Assembly (NCBI GenBank): GCA_027920525.1
Contig: CP115858.1
Location: 992,001-1,056,000 of the forward strand
DNA from: Chryseobacterium daecheongense
GTDB taxonomy: Bacteria > Bacteroidota > Bacteroidia > Flavobacteriales > Weeksellaceae
Direction: 5' to 3'
DNA: 64,000 nt
Shown here: one piece after another, positions 56,307-64,000 of the stretch
Position numbering within the stretch: position 1 is the stretch's first letter
Layout of the letters: every line of letters begins with the position of its first letter
Made by a program: the position numbers and the translations under genes
The notes under the pieces: model-generated
Told to the model about the DNA's origin: nothing
The model's input: only the letters and a program-made list of their open reading frames with translations
The model's database searches: none

Positions 56307-56822
56307 ATGAAATTCAAATCCATATTACTTGCGGTTGCAATCAGTACTTCTGCTGTAGCATTCGCTCAGGAGACATCACAGAAAATGTTCGCTCCGCCGG
56401 CAGGAAATGCTATCGTGGGAGATACTTATGGTGCAGGTGTTGACTCATCAGTAGAATCTAAGGCGATTACGGTTGAAAAACTTGGTAAAAAACTGAAAAA
56501 AGAAAATAAAAAACTTGAGAATGTAACCATCAAAGGAAAAGTAACCGATGTATGTGAGAAAAAAGGATGCTGGCTAACTATTCAGACTGAAGATAATTCT
56601 CAGTTCTTTGTAAAAATGAAAGATTATGCATTCTTCGTTCCTACTGCTTTGAAGGGGAAAAACGTTGTCTTGGAAGGAAATGCCGAAAGAAAAGTAATCT
56701 CTGTAGATGAACAAAAGCATTATGCTGAAGATGCTAAAAAACCACAATCAGAGATTGACGCTATCACAAAACCAAAAGAGGAAGTGAGATTTGTAGCTAA
56801 TGGAATCAAAGTTGTTAATTAA
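56307..56822 (+). CDS. DUF4920 domain exported protein
   Basis: 171 residues with signal peptide (MKFKSILLAVAISTSAVAFA), then the DUF4920 domain: VTIKGKVTDVCEKKGCWLTI, with C-KKGC-W, and NSQFFVKMKDYAFFVPTALK. The CxxxGCW motif is the family landmark and may bind metal; it resembles an OB-fold. The C-terminus ends in PKEEVRFVANGIKVVN. Function unknown, envelope-located. Confidence 0.9.
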   Translation: MKFKSILLAVAISTSAVAFAQETSQKMFAPPAGNAIVGDTYGAGVDSSVESKAITVEKLGKKLKKENKKLENVTIKGKVTDVCEKKGCWLTIQTEDNSQFFVKMKDYAFFVPTALKGKNVVLEGNAERKVISVDEQKHYAEDAKKPQSEIDAITKPKEEVRFVANGIKVVN

Positions 56823-56847
56823 TCCTGCAGATCTCATCTAATAAAAC

Positions 56848-56873
56848 AAAAGCGGAACAAATGTTCTGCTTTT
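56848..56873 (+). terminator. Terminator after the DUF4920 gene
   Basis: A 12-bp stem with one G-U pair (AAAAGCGGAACA and TGTTCTGCTTTT), T-rich tail; about 25 bp after the stop. Confidence 0.75.
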
Positions 56874-56886
56874 TATTTTTCATTTT

Positions 56887-57996
56887 TTAATCTTCAATAC
56901 TAAAATCTACTTTTTCATCCAGCTTAGGATATTTGGTAGCGCACACAAATTTCTTTCCCGTACAATCTATTTCAAGCCATCCCTTTCTTTTCTTTACATC
57001 TCCCACCTCCATAACAAATGGAATAAAAGACAAATCATCTTTTCCTTCTTCTTTAATTTCTCTGTACTGAACTGCGATATCTAAAATACAATGATGATCT
57101 GTATTCAGCTTTACATTTCTGTAGATAATATCGTAGTGGCTTTCTTTATTCTCCGGAATATCGAGGTAAGATTCCCAGCCTGTAATATCAGAATTAAGTT
57201 CACTGATTGCTTTTAAAGCATAGAATAATGCTATAGTATAATATTTTCTTGTTCCTGTCCTTGTGTAATCATCTACAAAGTGTCCTCCCTCAAATAGAAT
57301 CGTAGGCATTCCTGCTTTAATAAAATTATCACCGGTTGATGTTGGATAAAACTCATCAGAATATCTTCCAATCTGATTAGGAATTAAATCTTTTAAATGA
57401 TTGTATATCCTTCCAATCACTGCCATACATTTTTTTCTGTTGTCCGTAACGGTGCGCTCTTCATTTTCAGAGGGAGCCAAAAACGAAAGTGTGGCTGGAT
57501 GGATTCCATCTGTTGTAAAAATAGTCCTTTGCTCATGTAAATTAAGAGCATAATCATATTGGTTTGCAGATACTATATTCTTAAGGAACTTAATCTCTTT
57601 ACTGGCCTCATTATGAAAATCCCTGTTAAGGTCTATATCCGTTGCATTTAGCCTTGTCCATCTTTCAGAGCCATCAGGATTTAGCATAAAGATAAAGTCA
57701 AGTTTGATCTTGCTGAATAAATCTTCCTTCATTTCAGGATATTTATCAAGACTTACCAGCAAGTCAAGCATAGCATGGGTAGCGTTTGATTCATTTCCAT
57801 GCATTTGCGACCATGCCAGTATTTTAATAGGTCCACTGCCAATACTTAATTTATAAATGGGCTTCTCCAAATACGATCTTCCGATCTCTATAATATATTC
57901 GCTGAGATTCGTCTGTAGGTAAAAAAATAATTTTTCAGGGGAAATATAGCGATTAGGAAAATTTGGATTTTGAAGATAGATCTGTTCAAAGTTCAT
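56887..57996 (-). CDS. M14 family zinc carboxypeptidase
   Basis: 369 residues from the ATG at 57996; an in-frame TTG at 58020 overlaps the -7 element and is rejected. The zinc ligands are H66 and E69 (MHGNESN) with a later NLHEQR histidine. The substrate loop NPDGSERWTRLNATDIDLNR is typical of M14. No signal peptide is seen, which suggests a cytosolic or non-classical location. It probably removes C-terminal residues of peptides; some M14 members act on cell-wall peptides. Confidence 0.9.
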   Translation of the reverse strand: MNFEQIYLQNPNFPNRYISPEKLFFYLQTNLSEYIIEIGRSYLEKPIYKLSIGSGPIKILAWSQMHGNESNATHAMLDLLVSLDKYPEMKEDLFSKIKLDFIFMLNPDGSERWTRLNATDIDLNRDFHNEASKEIKFLKNIVSANQYDYALNLHEQRTIFTTDGIHPATLSFLAPSENEERTVTDNRKKCMAVIGRIYNHLKDLIPNQIGRYSDEFYPTSTGDNFIKAGMPTILFEGGHFVDDYTRTGTRKYYTIALFYALKAISELNSDITGWESYLDIPENKESHYDIIYRNVKLNTDHHCILDIAVQYREIKEEGKDDLSFIPFVMEVGDVKKRKGWLEIDCTGKKFVCATKYPKLDEKVDFSIED

Positions 57997-58017
57997 TTCA
58001 TAATAATTTACATGAGT

Positions 58018-58025
58018 CAAAATTA
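58018..58025 (-). promoter_or_regulatory. Predicted -7 element of the M14 carboxypeptidase gene
   Basis: On the minus strand TAATTTTG matches TAnnTTTG, about 22 nt before the chosen ATG. Confidence 0.5.
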
Positions 58026-58827
58026 GCCATTTTTAAAGAGAAAATAAAATTAACATTTGTAACTTCATTAAACAATGTAAATTGCCATAATGTCTGTGGA
58101 TAAAATTGTGGATTGCTAATAATTTAATATAATATTATTAAGTGATTTAAAATCAAATATTTACTATGATTATCTAAATGCTTATTTTAAATTCACTTGA
58201 AGTGATCAATCCCCTATTTATCCTCAATTGAGGGTAATGTGATTAAACACAGTAAGATGTGGAAAACATAAATTTCATGCCTTATATACAAATGTAAATT
58301 GTGGATTATTTTCTTATTTTTTTAGATTTCCGTCATTAAATAGGCCAAATAAAAAGTCATTTTATTATAAAGTAATGCATTGAGGAATTTTCAGAGTAAT
58401 CTTAATCAGTTTCTCATAAGAAATAGCCATTAATAGACAATTAGCGTTTAAATTTGAGCATAGCTGCATATCATATATGGTTGAAATCAGGCAATTATCA
58501 TTGGTCCTATTCCAGCGTCATTCAAAAAGACAATAAATAGTGATGAATAGAGCCTTATCAGAAGATTAATGCTAATTTTTGAACAGCATCCGATTAACAG
58601 GAAATTTATTGACTTCTTATTTTAAGTATATATCATTAAAATCAGATATGAGGATAAATTGTTGAATAAAAATTATAGTAGAATTTTATAAGTAATGTAA
58701 TATCCTGTTTATCAGTAATATATCTATTTACTTTTGTATATTATGGATGTGAATAATTATTTACATTTGTATTTTGCATTTGTAAATTTATTATTTACAT
58801 TTGTAAAACAATTAAAAGCTTATTTTT
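58021..58827. other. Long AT-rich non-coding region with DnaA-box-like sites
   Basis: 807 bp with no plausible gene. It holds TGTGGATAA at 58095 (exact DnaA box on the minus strand), TGTGGATTG at 58107, TGTGGAAAA at 58258, TGTGGATTA at 58300 and TTATCCTCA at 58218. Palindromes are TCACTTGAAGTGA at 58193-58205 and CCTCAATTGAGG at 58222-58233. Copies of a TTTACATTTGTA-like motif are also spread here. It is very AT-rich. Confidence 0.8.
58760..58807 (+). promoter_or_regulatory. Promoter and operator palindromes of the HTH gene
   Basis: TTTG (58773-58776), 19 nt, then TACATTTG (58796-58803) gives an ideal -33/-7 Bacteroidota promoter. TTTACATTTGTAAA (58794-58807) is an inverted repeat covering the -7 element, and TTTACATTTGTA recurs at 58760-58771. 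Predicted start about 58808, leader about 20 nt. The position is right for self-repression. Confidence 0.75.
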
Positions 58828-59367
58828 ATGAGTTTAAATGAAAGAATTTCTAAAGTTATCGAGTATTCAAGACTTACTCCTTCTGAATTCGCAGATGAGA
58901 TCGATGTACAGCGATCTTCCATTTCTCATATCACTTCCGGAAGGAACAAACCTTCTTTGGAATTTATTATAAAAATAAAATCTCATTTCCCAGAGATCCT
59001 TTGGGATTGGCTAGTCAATGGCGAAGGTGAAATGCTCAAATCAGCCTTACCCGAAACTTCAGTTCCCGAACCAGATGAACCGGATGAAGAAAAGTTAAAG
59101 CCTACTTCCCTCCCTGATCTGTTTACCATGATGAACGATGATGAAGATTTCGGCATTGATGAAGATGAAATTGTTCCCCAAAAACAACCCCTTCGAGAAT
59201 CTCCTATACCGTACAAGGTTAAAGCTCAAGAAAAAATAAACGATTCTCAGCGATTAGAGAATTCAAATGATAAAATTATTAATCAAGTAATTGAAAATCA
59301 ACAAAGTAAGATAAAAAGAATCGTTTTGTTTTATGAAAACGGAAAATTCGAAAGTTTTGAGCCATAA
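58828..59367 (+). CDS. Helix-turn-helix (XRE-like) transcriptional regulator
   Basis: 179 residues. The N-terminal XRE-type domain (residues 1-65) contains SLNERISKVIEYSRLTPSEF and the recognition helix region VQRSSISHITSGRNKPSLEF. A Pro/Glu/Asp-rich linker (EPDEPDEEKLKPTS) follows and the C-terminus has VLFYENGKFESFEP, which could be a small sensing or oligomerisation end. Its promoter carries palindromes at the -7 box, suggesting autoregulation. It lies at the edge of the DnaA-box-like region. Target genes are unknown. Confidence 0.88.
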   Translation: MSLNERISKVIEYSRLTPSEFADEIDVQRSSISHITSGRNKPSLEFIIKIKSHFPEILWDWLVNGEGEMLKSALPETSVPEPDEPDEEKLKPTSLPDLFTMMNDDEDFGIDEDEIVPQKQPLRESPIPYKVKAQEKINDSQRLENSNDKIINQVIENQQSKIKRIVLFYENGKFESFEP

Positions 59368-59421
59368 AAAAGCATTGCCAATCATTTATTATCTTGAGAT
59401 TCTCTAGTATTGCGAATAAAA

Positions 59422-59444
59422 AAACCTCACAATTGGTGAGGTTT
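59422..59444. terminator. Bidirectional terminator
   Basis: A 9-bp stem AAACCTCAC/GTGAGGTTT between the HTH gene and the convergent proline dehydrogenase gene; A-rich on the left and T-rich on the right. Confidence 0.8.
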
Positions 59445-59470
59445 ATTATTTTTTAAATAATTGGTATTAA

Positions 59471-60643
59471 TTATTTACTGTTTTTTCTTCTTTCTAATTC
59501 TTTCTTTAACAGTCCCAGTTCTCTACCGGTCTGCCCGGCCACAGAAGTGTTTTCCTGAGCTCTTCTGGTCAAATAAGGAACTACGTCTTTTACTGGGCCA
59601 TAAGGAAGGTATTTAGCCACATTATAGCCTTTATCTGATAAAGCGAATGTAATATTATCACTCATCCCGTAAAGTTGTCCAAAATATACATGAGGATTAC
59701 CCGTTTCCAGAGATTTTGTTTTCATTTTATCCATAACCAACTCGGAAGAGATCTCATTGTGGGTTCCAAAAAATGCTGAAACTTTATCTAAATGATTCAT
59801 TACAAAATCAATTCCTGCATTATAGTTCCTATCAGTTGCTTCTTTATTAGGCTGGATAGGATCTGCATATCCCTTTTGTTCTGCTCTGGCTCTTTCCTTT
59901 TCCATGTAAGCCCCACGCACTATTTTATATCCGATAAAATAATTCTTTTCTCGGGCTCTTTGCAAATGGCTTTCCATGTATTCCAGCCTTCCGGTTCTGT
60001 ACATCTGAATCGTATTCCAAACAATTGGTTTTTCTTTGTTGTACTTTTCCATCATCTCTTCACAAAGATGATCTGCAGCATCCTGCATCCATGTTTCTTC
60101 TGCATCAACCATTACTTTCTTATCGTTCTCATGACAAAGCTTACAAACCTCATCAAACCTTCTTACCACTCTTTCCCATTCTTCTTTCTGGCTGGTCGTT
60201 AGCTCTGCGTTTTTACCAACTGCTTCATACAGATCAATTCTTCCAAAAGCTGTAGGCTTAAAAACAATAAATGGAATTGCCGGATTTCCTACGGAAAATC
60301 TTACAATATCCTTGATTTCCTTACATACTGCATCAAAAGTTTCTTCATCTTCTTTTCCCTCAATTGAGTAATCGAAAATACTTCCAACCCCTCTTTTAAA
60401 TAATTGCTTTACCACTTTCATGCTTTCTTCCCGTGTTTCGCCACCACAGAATTGTTCGAATAAAGTATTTTTTACAATCCCGGTTACAAAAGGAAAATTA
60501 TGATGAACGGTAAAATTAAGAATAGAAGTTCCAACACTGGTTAAAGCCGGTTGTTCAATCATTTTAAACATCCAATATGCTTTTCTTAATTGGGCATCTG
60601 TTTTGTCTGCAAATGCAACTTTAGTATCGTTAAAAATGGGCAT
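59471..60643 (-). CDS. Proline dehydrogenase (FAD-dependent)
   Basis: 390 residues, stand-alone PRODH barrel. Family landmarks: FAD and substrate segments KIVRGAYMEKERARAEQKGY, VDAEETWMQDAADHL and FGQLYGMSDNITF, and the C-terminal YLPYGPVKDVVPYLTRRAQE. It oxidises proline to pyrroline-5-carboxylate and passes electrons to quinone at the membrane. The P5C dehydrogenase partner is not in this window. Confidence 0.94.
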   Translation of the reverse strand: MPIFNDTKVAFADKTDAQLRKAYWMFKMIEQPALTSVGTSILNFTVHHNFPFVTGIVKNTLFEQFCGGETREESMKVVKQLFKRGVGSIFDYSIEGKEDEETFDAVCKEIKDIVRFSVGNPAIPFIVFKPTAFGRIDLYEAVGKNAELTTSQKEEWERVVRRFDEVCKLCHENDKKVMVDAEETWMQDAADHLCEEMMEKYNKEKPIVWNTIQMYRTGRLEYMESHLQRAREKNYFIGYKIVRGAYMEKERARAEQKGYADPIQPNKEATDRNYNAGIDFVMNHLDKVSAFFGTHNEISSELVMDKMKTKSLETGNPHVYFGQLYGMSDNITFALSDKGYNVAKYLPYGPVKDVVPYLTRRAQENTSVAGQTGRELGLLKKELERRKNSK

Positions 60644-60707
60644 TCCTTTTTATTAAATTTAATTTTGCAAAGGTAATAATAACCTTAGTCTTTTTAAAAA
60701 ATATTTT

Positions 60708-61637
60708 TTAAAATTTACTTTCGATCCCGTTCAAAAGCATCGCAATAATTCCTACGAAGACCCAAAGTCTTAATATATTCAATGTTATGAACTTGCTTTT
60801 CCGGGAGTAGTTGAGGAGTAAATAAATACATAAAATCATAATAAACATCCCGCCGACAAAGTAATAAGCCATAAAACCTGAAACTCCGGTTCTCATAATT
60901 AGCTTCATAGACACCACCATCGTTACAATAAGCAGAGATACGATGATGATTTTAGTTGTTTTATTTTCGAAATAATTAGGAATTGTAGTATATCCAAACG
61001 CTTTATCAACGCTTTTGGTTAGTGTGTCTTTTACAATATCAATGCATAAAAGGATCAAAAAAAGGAAAATGGCCATTAAAAGAACCTTTTTGGAAAAAGT
61101 TTCATAGTATACCATCATCCCAAAGAAGGGATATAATGTAAGACTTACAAAAGTAAGGTTATTCAGCAGCAATACACGGCTTAACTTATGGCTGTAAAAC
61201 CACATAAAAAACTGATAGATCAGAAAAAAAATAAATACGTTATGTGAAATAAACCAAGCAACTCCCAGGGAAATAACACTTAGTGCGAGGTACGCGTACA
61301 AGAAATATTTCTGGGCAATAAAACTTTGAATTCTTGTACGAAAAGGTTTCACCACATGGTCCTTTTCAAAATCGTAGAATTGGTTGATAATTCCTCCCGC
61401 TAGAATGCTCAGTACCGTACAGAAAATAATACCGTGGACCTTAAAATCGAAGACAAAATTTCGAAGGCTTTCCTCCTGATTAAATAAGAAAAAAGTAGAT
61501 ACGTAAAGCGCAAATGTAAGCAAGATCGCTACAAAAAACCTTGCGCCTAAAAGAAAGCCCACGAACTGTGAGAATCTATAAAATAAAGATTTAGATATAT
61601 AGTTTTTTGATTGGAAAGTTTCTTTTTCAGAATTCAT
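60708..61637 (-). CDS. UbiA superfamily prenyltransferase
   Basis: 309 residues from ATG 61637 (a TTG two codons upstream possible). At least eight membrane helices. The two Asp-rich motifs are NQFYDFEKDHVVKPFRTR and DIVKDTLTKSVDKAFGYTT, as expected for UbiA enzymes. It is not MenA, whose gene is at 37946. It overlaps functionally with mevalonate kinase, whose gene ends 12 bp away, so an isoprenoid acceptor is likely; geranylgeranylglycerol-phosphate or haem/quinone acceptors are possible. Confidence 0.85.
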   Translation of the reverse strand: MNSEKETFQSKNYISKSLFYRFSQFVGFLLGARFFVAILLTFALYVSTFFLFNQEESLRNFVFDFKVHGIIFCTVLSILAGGIINQFYDFEKDHVVKPFRTRIQSFIAQKYFLYAYLALSVISLGVAWFISHNVFIFFLIYQFFMWFYSHKLSRVLLLNNLTFVSLTLYPFFGMMVYYETFSKKVLLMAIFLFLILLCIDIVKDTLTKSVDKAFGYTTIPNYFENKTTKIIIVSLLIVTMVVSMKLIMRTGVSGFMAYYFVGGMFIMILCIYLLLNYSRKSKFITLNILRLWVFVGIIAMLLNGIESKF

Positions 61638-61648
61638 TCCCAATCTAT

Positions 61649-62575
61649 TTAAAATCTGTAAATAACCTCTTTGTTAAAACCATCAAGCATTTTTTCCGCC
61701 TTTTCATAGTCTTTGGTAAATCCAAGTATATATCCTCCGCCACCGCTTCCGCATAGCTTAAGATAATAGGCATTGGAATCCAGACCTTTCTTCCATATGT
61801 TGAAAATACTTTCCGGAATCATTGGTCGAAAATGTTCATATGCCCAGTGTGAAAGTTTTTTCAAGTTTCTAAAAAAAGGATTCATATCCTTTTTTAGAAA
61901 AGCCTCGATACAGGCATTATTATAACGGATAAATTCTTCTTTTAATGTTTTACGGAAACCTTCTGTCTTCATTTTTTCAAAGAAAATCTGAATCATCGGG
62001 CCGGTTTCTCCGGTCATTCCGGAATCTATAAGGAAGATTGCTCCTTTTCCTTCTTCCCCTTCAGGAATAGCAACCCTATCGATATTTTCTTTGTTTTCGA
62101 TAAGGATGGGAAGATTCATATAACAGATTAAAGGATCCATTCCTGAGCTTTTGCCGTGAAAATAGCTTTCCATTTCTCCAAAAACAGCTTTCAGTTTTTT
62201 AAGATTTTCTTTGGAAATATTCTCCGGGTTAAGCTTATTCATAGAATAACGTTCAAAAATAGCAGCTACTAAAGCCCCTGAACTTCCTACCCCATATCCC
62301 TGAGGAATATTGGAATCAAAGAAAAGTCCATTTGAAATATCTTTTTTAAAACTTTCTATATTAAGTTGGAAGTCATCAGAAAGATTAAGATCCGCAAGAA
62401 AATCAGAATATTTCTGCAGATGCTGATTTGATTTCAATTCAAATTCAGAATTCAGATCAGAGAATTTTAAAGCTCCTTTATAGAAACTATAAGGTACCAC
62501 AAGCCCTTGGGAATCTTCTATCATCCCATATTCTCCAAACAGAATTATTTTTGCGTAAAATAGAGGGTTCGTCAT
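61649..62575 (-). CDS. Mevalonate kinase (GHMP kinase)
   Basis: 308 residues. The ATP motif PQGYGVGSSGALVA (residues 91-103) and the C-terminal LKLCGSGGGGYILGF are GHMP landmarks. FYAKIILFGEYGMI at the N-terminus matches mevalonate kinase; MDPLICYMNLP carries the catalytic Asp region. It phosphorylates mevalonate in isoprenoid synthesis. Bacteroidota commonly use the mevalonate route in flavobacteria. It is 11 bp from the UbiA gene, so co-transcribed. Confidence 0.88.
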   Translation of the reverse strand: MTNPLFYAKIILFGEYGMIEDSQGLVVPYSFYKGALKFSDLNSEFELKSNQHLQKYSDFLADLNLSDDFQLNIESFKKDISNGLFFDSNIPQGYGVGSSGALVAAIFERYSMNKLNPENISKENLKKLKAVFGEMESYFHGKSSGMDPLICYMNLPILIENKENIDRVAIPEGEEGKGAIFLIDSGMTGETGPMIQIFFEKMKTEGFRKTLKEEFIRYNNACIEAFLKKDMNPFFRNLKKLSHWAYEHFRPMIPESIFNIWKKGLDSNAYYLKLCGSGGGGYILGFTKDYEKAEKMLDGFNKEVIYRF

Positions 62576-62708
62576 CTTGACAATAAATCTTTTTGCAAAT
62601 TTAAGATTATTCTGCTGAATATAATCAAAATCCGGGCCGAATTACAATATTTTTTGAACAATAATGGATTTATAACCATAAGCCTTATTCATACTTCCAA
62701 CCTGATCA

Positions 62709-62751
62709 ACCCAATAAAAAAGCCTGATCAAATCAGGCTTTTTTATTGGGT
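62709..62751 (-). terminator. Terminator of the metalloprotease gene
   Basis: A perfect 20-bp stem (62709-62728 with 62732-62751) and a 3-nt CAA loop; 2 bp after the stop codon. One of the most stable structures in the window. Confidence 0.9.
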
Positions 62752-62752
62752 A

Positions 62753-64000
62753 TTATTGTTTTATTAATTTCTTTACTACTGTCTGTTTTTCCGTTTCTAC
62801 AGAAACTATATAGTTTCCTGTTTGTATTGATGAAATATTAATTTCTGATTTATTTCCCTTTAATGAATCGGATGACAACACTAACCTTCCTGCTTCGTCG
62901 TACATTTTATAGGACCTGAGATTTTCTTTAGCTGAAATGACAATCATATTCTTTGCTGGGTTAGGATAAATATTTACGGTATTGTCTTTTGTACTTACAT
63001 CTTCAATACCTAGAACAGCACAGGAAAAACCTGCTTTCCAACCACTTCCTGTTTCAGCAGGATCCGATACAAACCTTACAGTAATAGCACCTGTAGCATG
63101 AGTAGAAGTAAATACTCCCGGCAATGTATTCCCAGTTAAAGTCCCATTAGCAAACAAAGGTGAAGTTGTTGAAGGACCATTATAAATATACATATAATCA
63201 TAGTCTTCTTCCAATTCAAGTTCTGTAAAAGTCATGCTGAGCGCCGAGCCGGAACTCGGATAAAAAGTTTTTACAATAGTTTCATTATTACCATAAGCAC
63301 CATTCACCCCTCCTGTATCTGTAAATAATATACCTCCACACCAATTGGCATCTGTTAGAAATAACTGGGATCTTTGAAAAGCATTTGATCCCGAACAACC
63401 CGATCCTACAAAAAGTCTGTAGTAAGTGGCCGGTTGAAGGTTCGCTAAGCTAATATTTTGCGTGGTTGTATTTCCTGATGTCACAACTGTTCCGTCCATT
63501 GTTGTCAATTTATACTTCCATGAAGTAGAAGTTCCATCCGTAATAGTAGCATTTGCTGTATTTGTGGTAATATTAGAAATATTCATAGCCGTAATGCTAA
63601 GCGCACAAGGTGTTGTACAGTTGGTTCCCAGACAAGGTTTGGAGTCTACGGTATTCCTGATTAGTGCTGCAGGTTGCGGGCCAAATCCATTACTAAAACT
63701 TATTCCCACTCCTGAAACAAGGTGACAATAGCTCATGATCGTACCCTTTACCGTGGTGGCTGGAATCGGGCCTGTGCAGCCTTCACTATACCCGGCCTGT
63801 GCACCACATCCGTCTATTGCTGTTCCATTACCATTCCATGCACAAGCATGGGTATGGGGAGAACCTAAACTATGTCCCATTTCATGAGTCATTGCTTGGA
63901 TAGTCCATGAATAAACAGGAACATTGGAATAGGTCTGAGAGATGCCCGAATATGCATATTTATTTCCCGTGCAAAGTGAATTGAGATAGGCAATACTCGT
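62753..64000 (-). CDS. Secreted reprolysin-like metalloprotease with CUB and T9SS sorting domain, 5' end outside window
   Basis: The frame stays open to base 64000, so this is the C-terminal ~415 residues. The zinc motif HEMGHSLGSPHTH (HExxHxxGxxH) is M12-type. It is followed by a cysteine-rich stretch, a fibronectin-III-like segment, a CUB-like domain (WCGGILFTDTGG...GWKAGFSC) and a C-terminal type A sorting domain of type IX secretion (IYPNPAKNMIVISA ... KLIKQ). It is thus exported through T9SS to the outside. Substrate unknown; upstream part with signal peptide and prodomain is not in this window. Confidence 0.88.
   Translation of the reverse strand, partial: TSIAYLNSLCTGNKYAYSGISQTYSNVPVYSWTIQAMTHEMGHSLGSPHTHACAWNGNGTAIDGCGAQAGYSEGCTGPIPATTVKGTIMSYCHLVSGVGISFSNGFGPQPAALIRNTVDSKPCLGTNCTTPCALSITAMNISNITTNTANATITDGTSTSWKYKLTTMDGTVVTSGNTTTQNISLANLQPATYYRLFVGSGCSGSNAFQRSQLFLTDANWCGGILFTDTGGVNGAYGNNETIVKTFYPSSGSALSMTFTELELEEDYDYMYIYNGPSTTSPLFANGTLTGNTLPGVFTSTHATGAITVRFVSDPAETGSGWKAGFSCAVLGIEDVSTKDNTVNIYPNPAKNMIVISAKENLRSYKMYDEAGRLVLSSDSLKGNKSEINISSIQTGNYIVSVETEKQTVVKKLIKQ

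Noticed and set aside
58480..58545. A 17-codon frame in the long intergenic region (start near 58478)
   Set aside because: Too short, without leader pattern or ribosome-binding site; expected by chance.

Overview
The window looks like chromosomal DNA of a Chryseobacterium-type flavobacterium (Bacteroidota, Weeksellaceae). The signs are low GC with very AT-rich intergenic DNA, several -7 elements of the form TAnnTTTG (the Bacteroidota promoter type), a gene with a type IX secretion C-terminal sorting domain, HYC_CC_PP and DUF2723 proteins, and T6SSiii-type baseplate genes. Genus level is inferred from remembered family resemblance; no search was run. I saw no transposase, integrase, phage module, CRISPR array, tRNA or rRNA.

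Layout. 1-5.8 kb: the end of an acetyltransferase, a FAD monooxygenase, a probable metal-related set (DUF3347, HYC_CC_PP, TonB-dependent receptor) and kdsA. 5.9-15.2 kb: a DUF1697 protein, a GT-C type membrane glycosyltransferase and two tandem 1161-residue DUF2723 proteins. 15.4-20.7 kb: a cysteine-synthase-fold enzyme followed by an acyl-transferring PLP enzyme (a candidate sulfonolipid or sphingolipid pair), a glucosaminidase and a B12-type radical SAM protein. 20.8-26.2 kb: atpD-atpC, ribF, an MmcQ-like protein and a locus with two large short-unit tandem repeats. 26.3-36.5 kb: exported VOC, glutathione peroxidase and LolA-like proteins, kdsB, a PAP2 phosphatase, an aminotransferase, a phosphohexomutase and a tight four-gene envelope operon (DUF4199, GT2, DUF3667, DUF2807). 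36.58-36.68 kb: the signal recognition particle RNA. 36.7-43.6 kb: UPF0173 hydrolase, SRPBCC protein, menA, menB, a TPR protein and gyrA. 43.7-47.1 kb: small proteins, including two genes under 50 codons (a His/Pro-rich mini-lipoprotein and a double-glycine leader peptide). 47.5-52.2 kb: uvrA, then a Crp/Fnr regulator with a DJ-1 protein and a quinol-monooxygenase-like protein. 52.2-54.6 kb: tssF and tssE. 54.7-64 kb: an amino acid permease, DUF4920, an M14 carboxypeptidase, an 800-bp intergenic region with DnaA-box-like sites, a HTH regulator with palindromes on its promoter, proline dehydrogenase, a UbiA enzyme, mevalonate kinase and the C-terminal part of a secreted metalloprotease.

How the genes work together. 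Most of the window is housekeeping (F1 ATPase, gyrase, UvrA, SRP RNA, menaquinone and Kdo synthesis) mixed with envelope functions. Glycan-related genes recur: Kdo synthesis (kdsA, kdsB), a phosphohexomutase, an ArnC/DPM-like GT2, a GT-C enzyme and two DUF2723 proteins. The GT2 would make a lipid-linked sugar and the membrane enzymes could use it; this link is inferred. The less ordinary items are the mosaic DUF2723 duplication, the solitary GG-leader peptide, the isolated tssE-tssF pair, the candidate sulfonolipid pair, the tandem-repeat promoter region and the DnaA-box-rich intergenic region.
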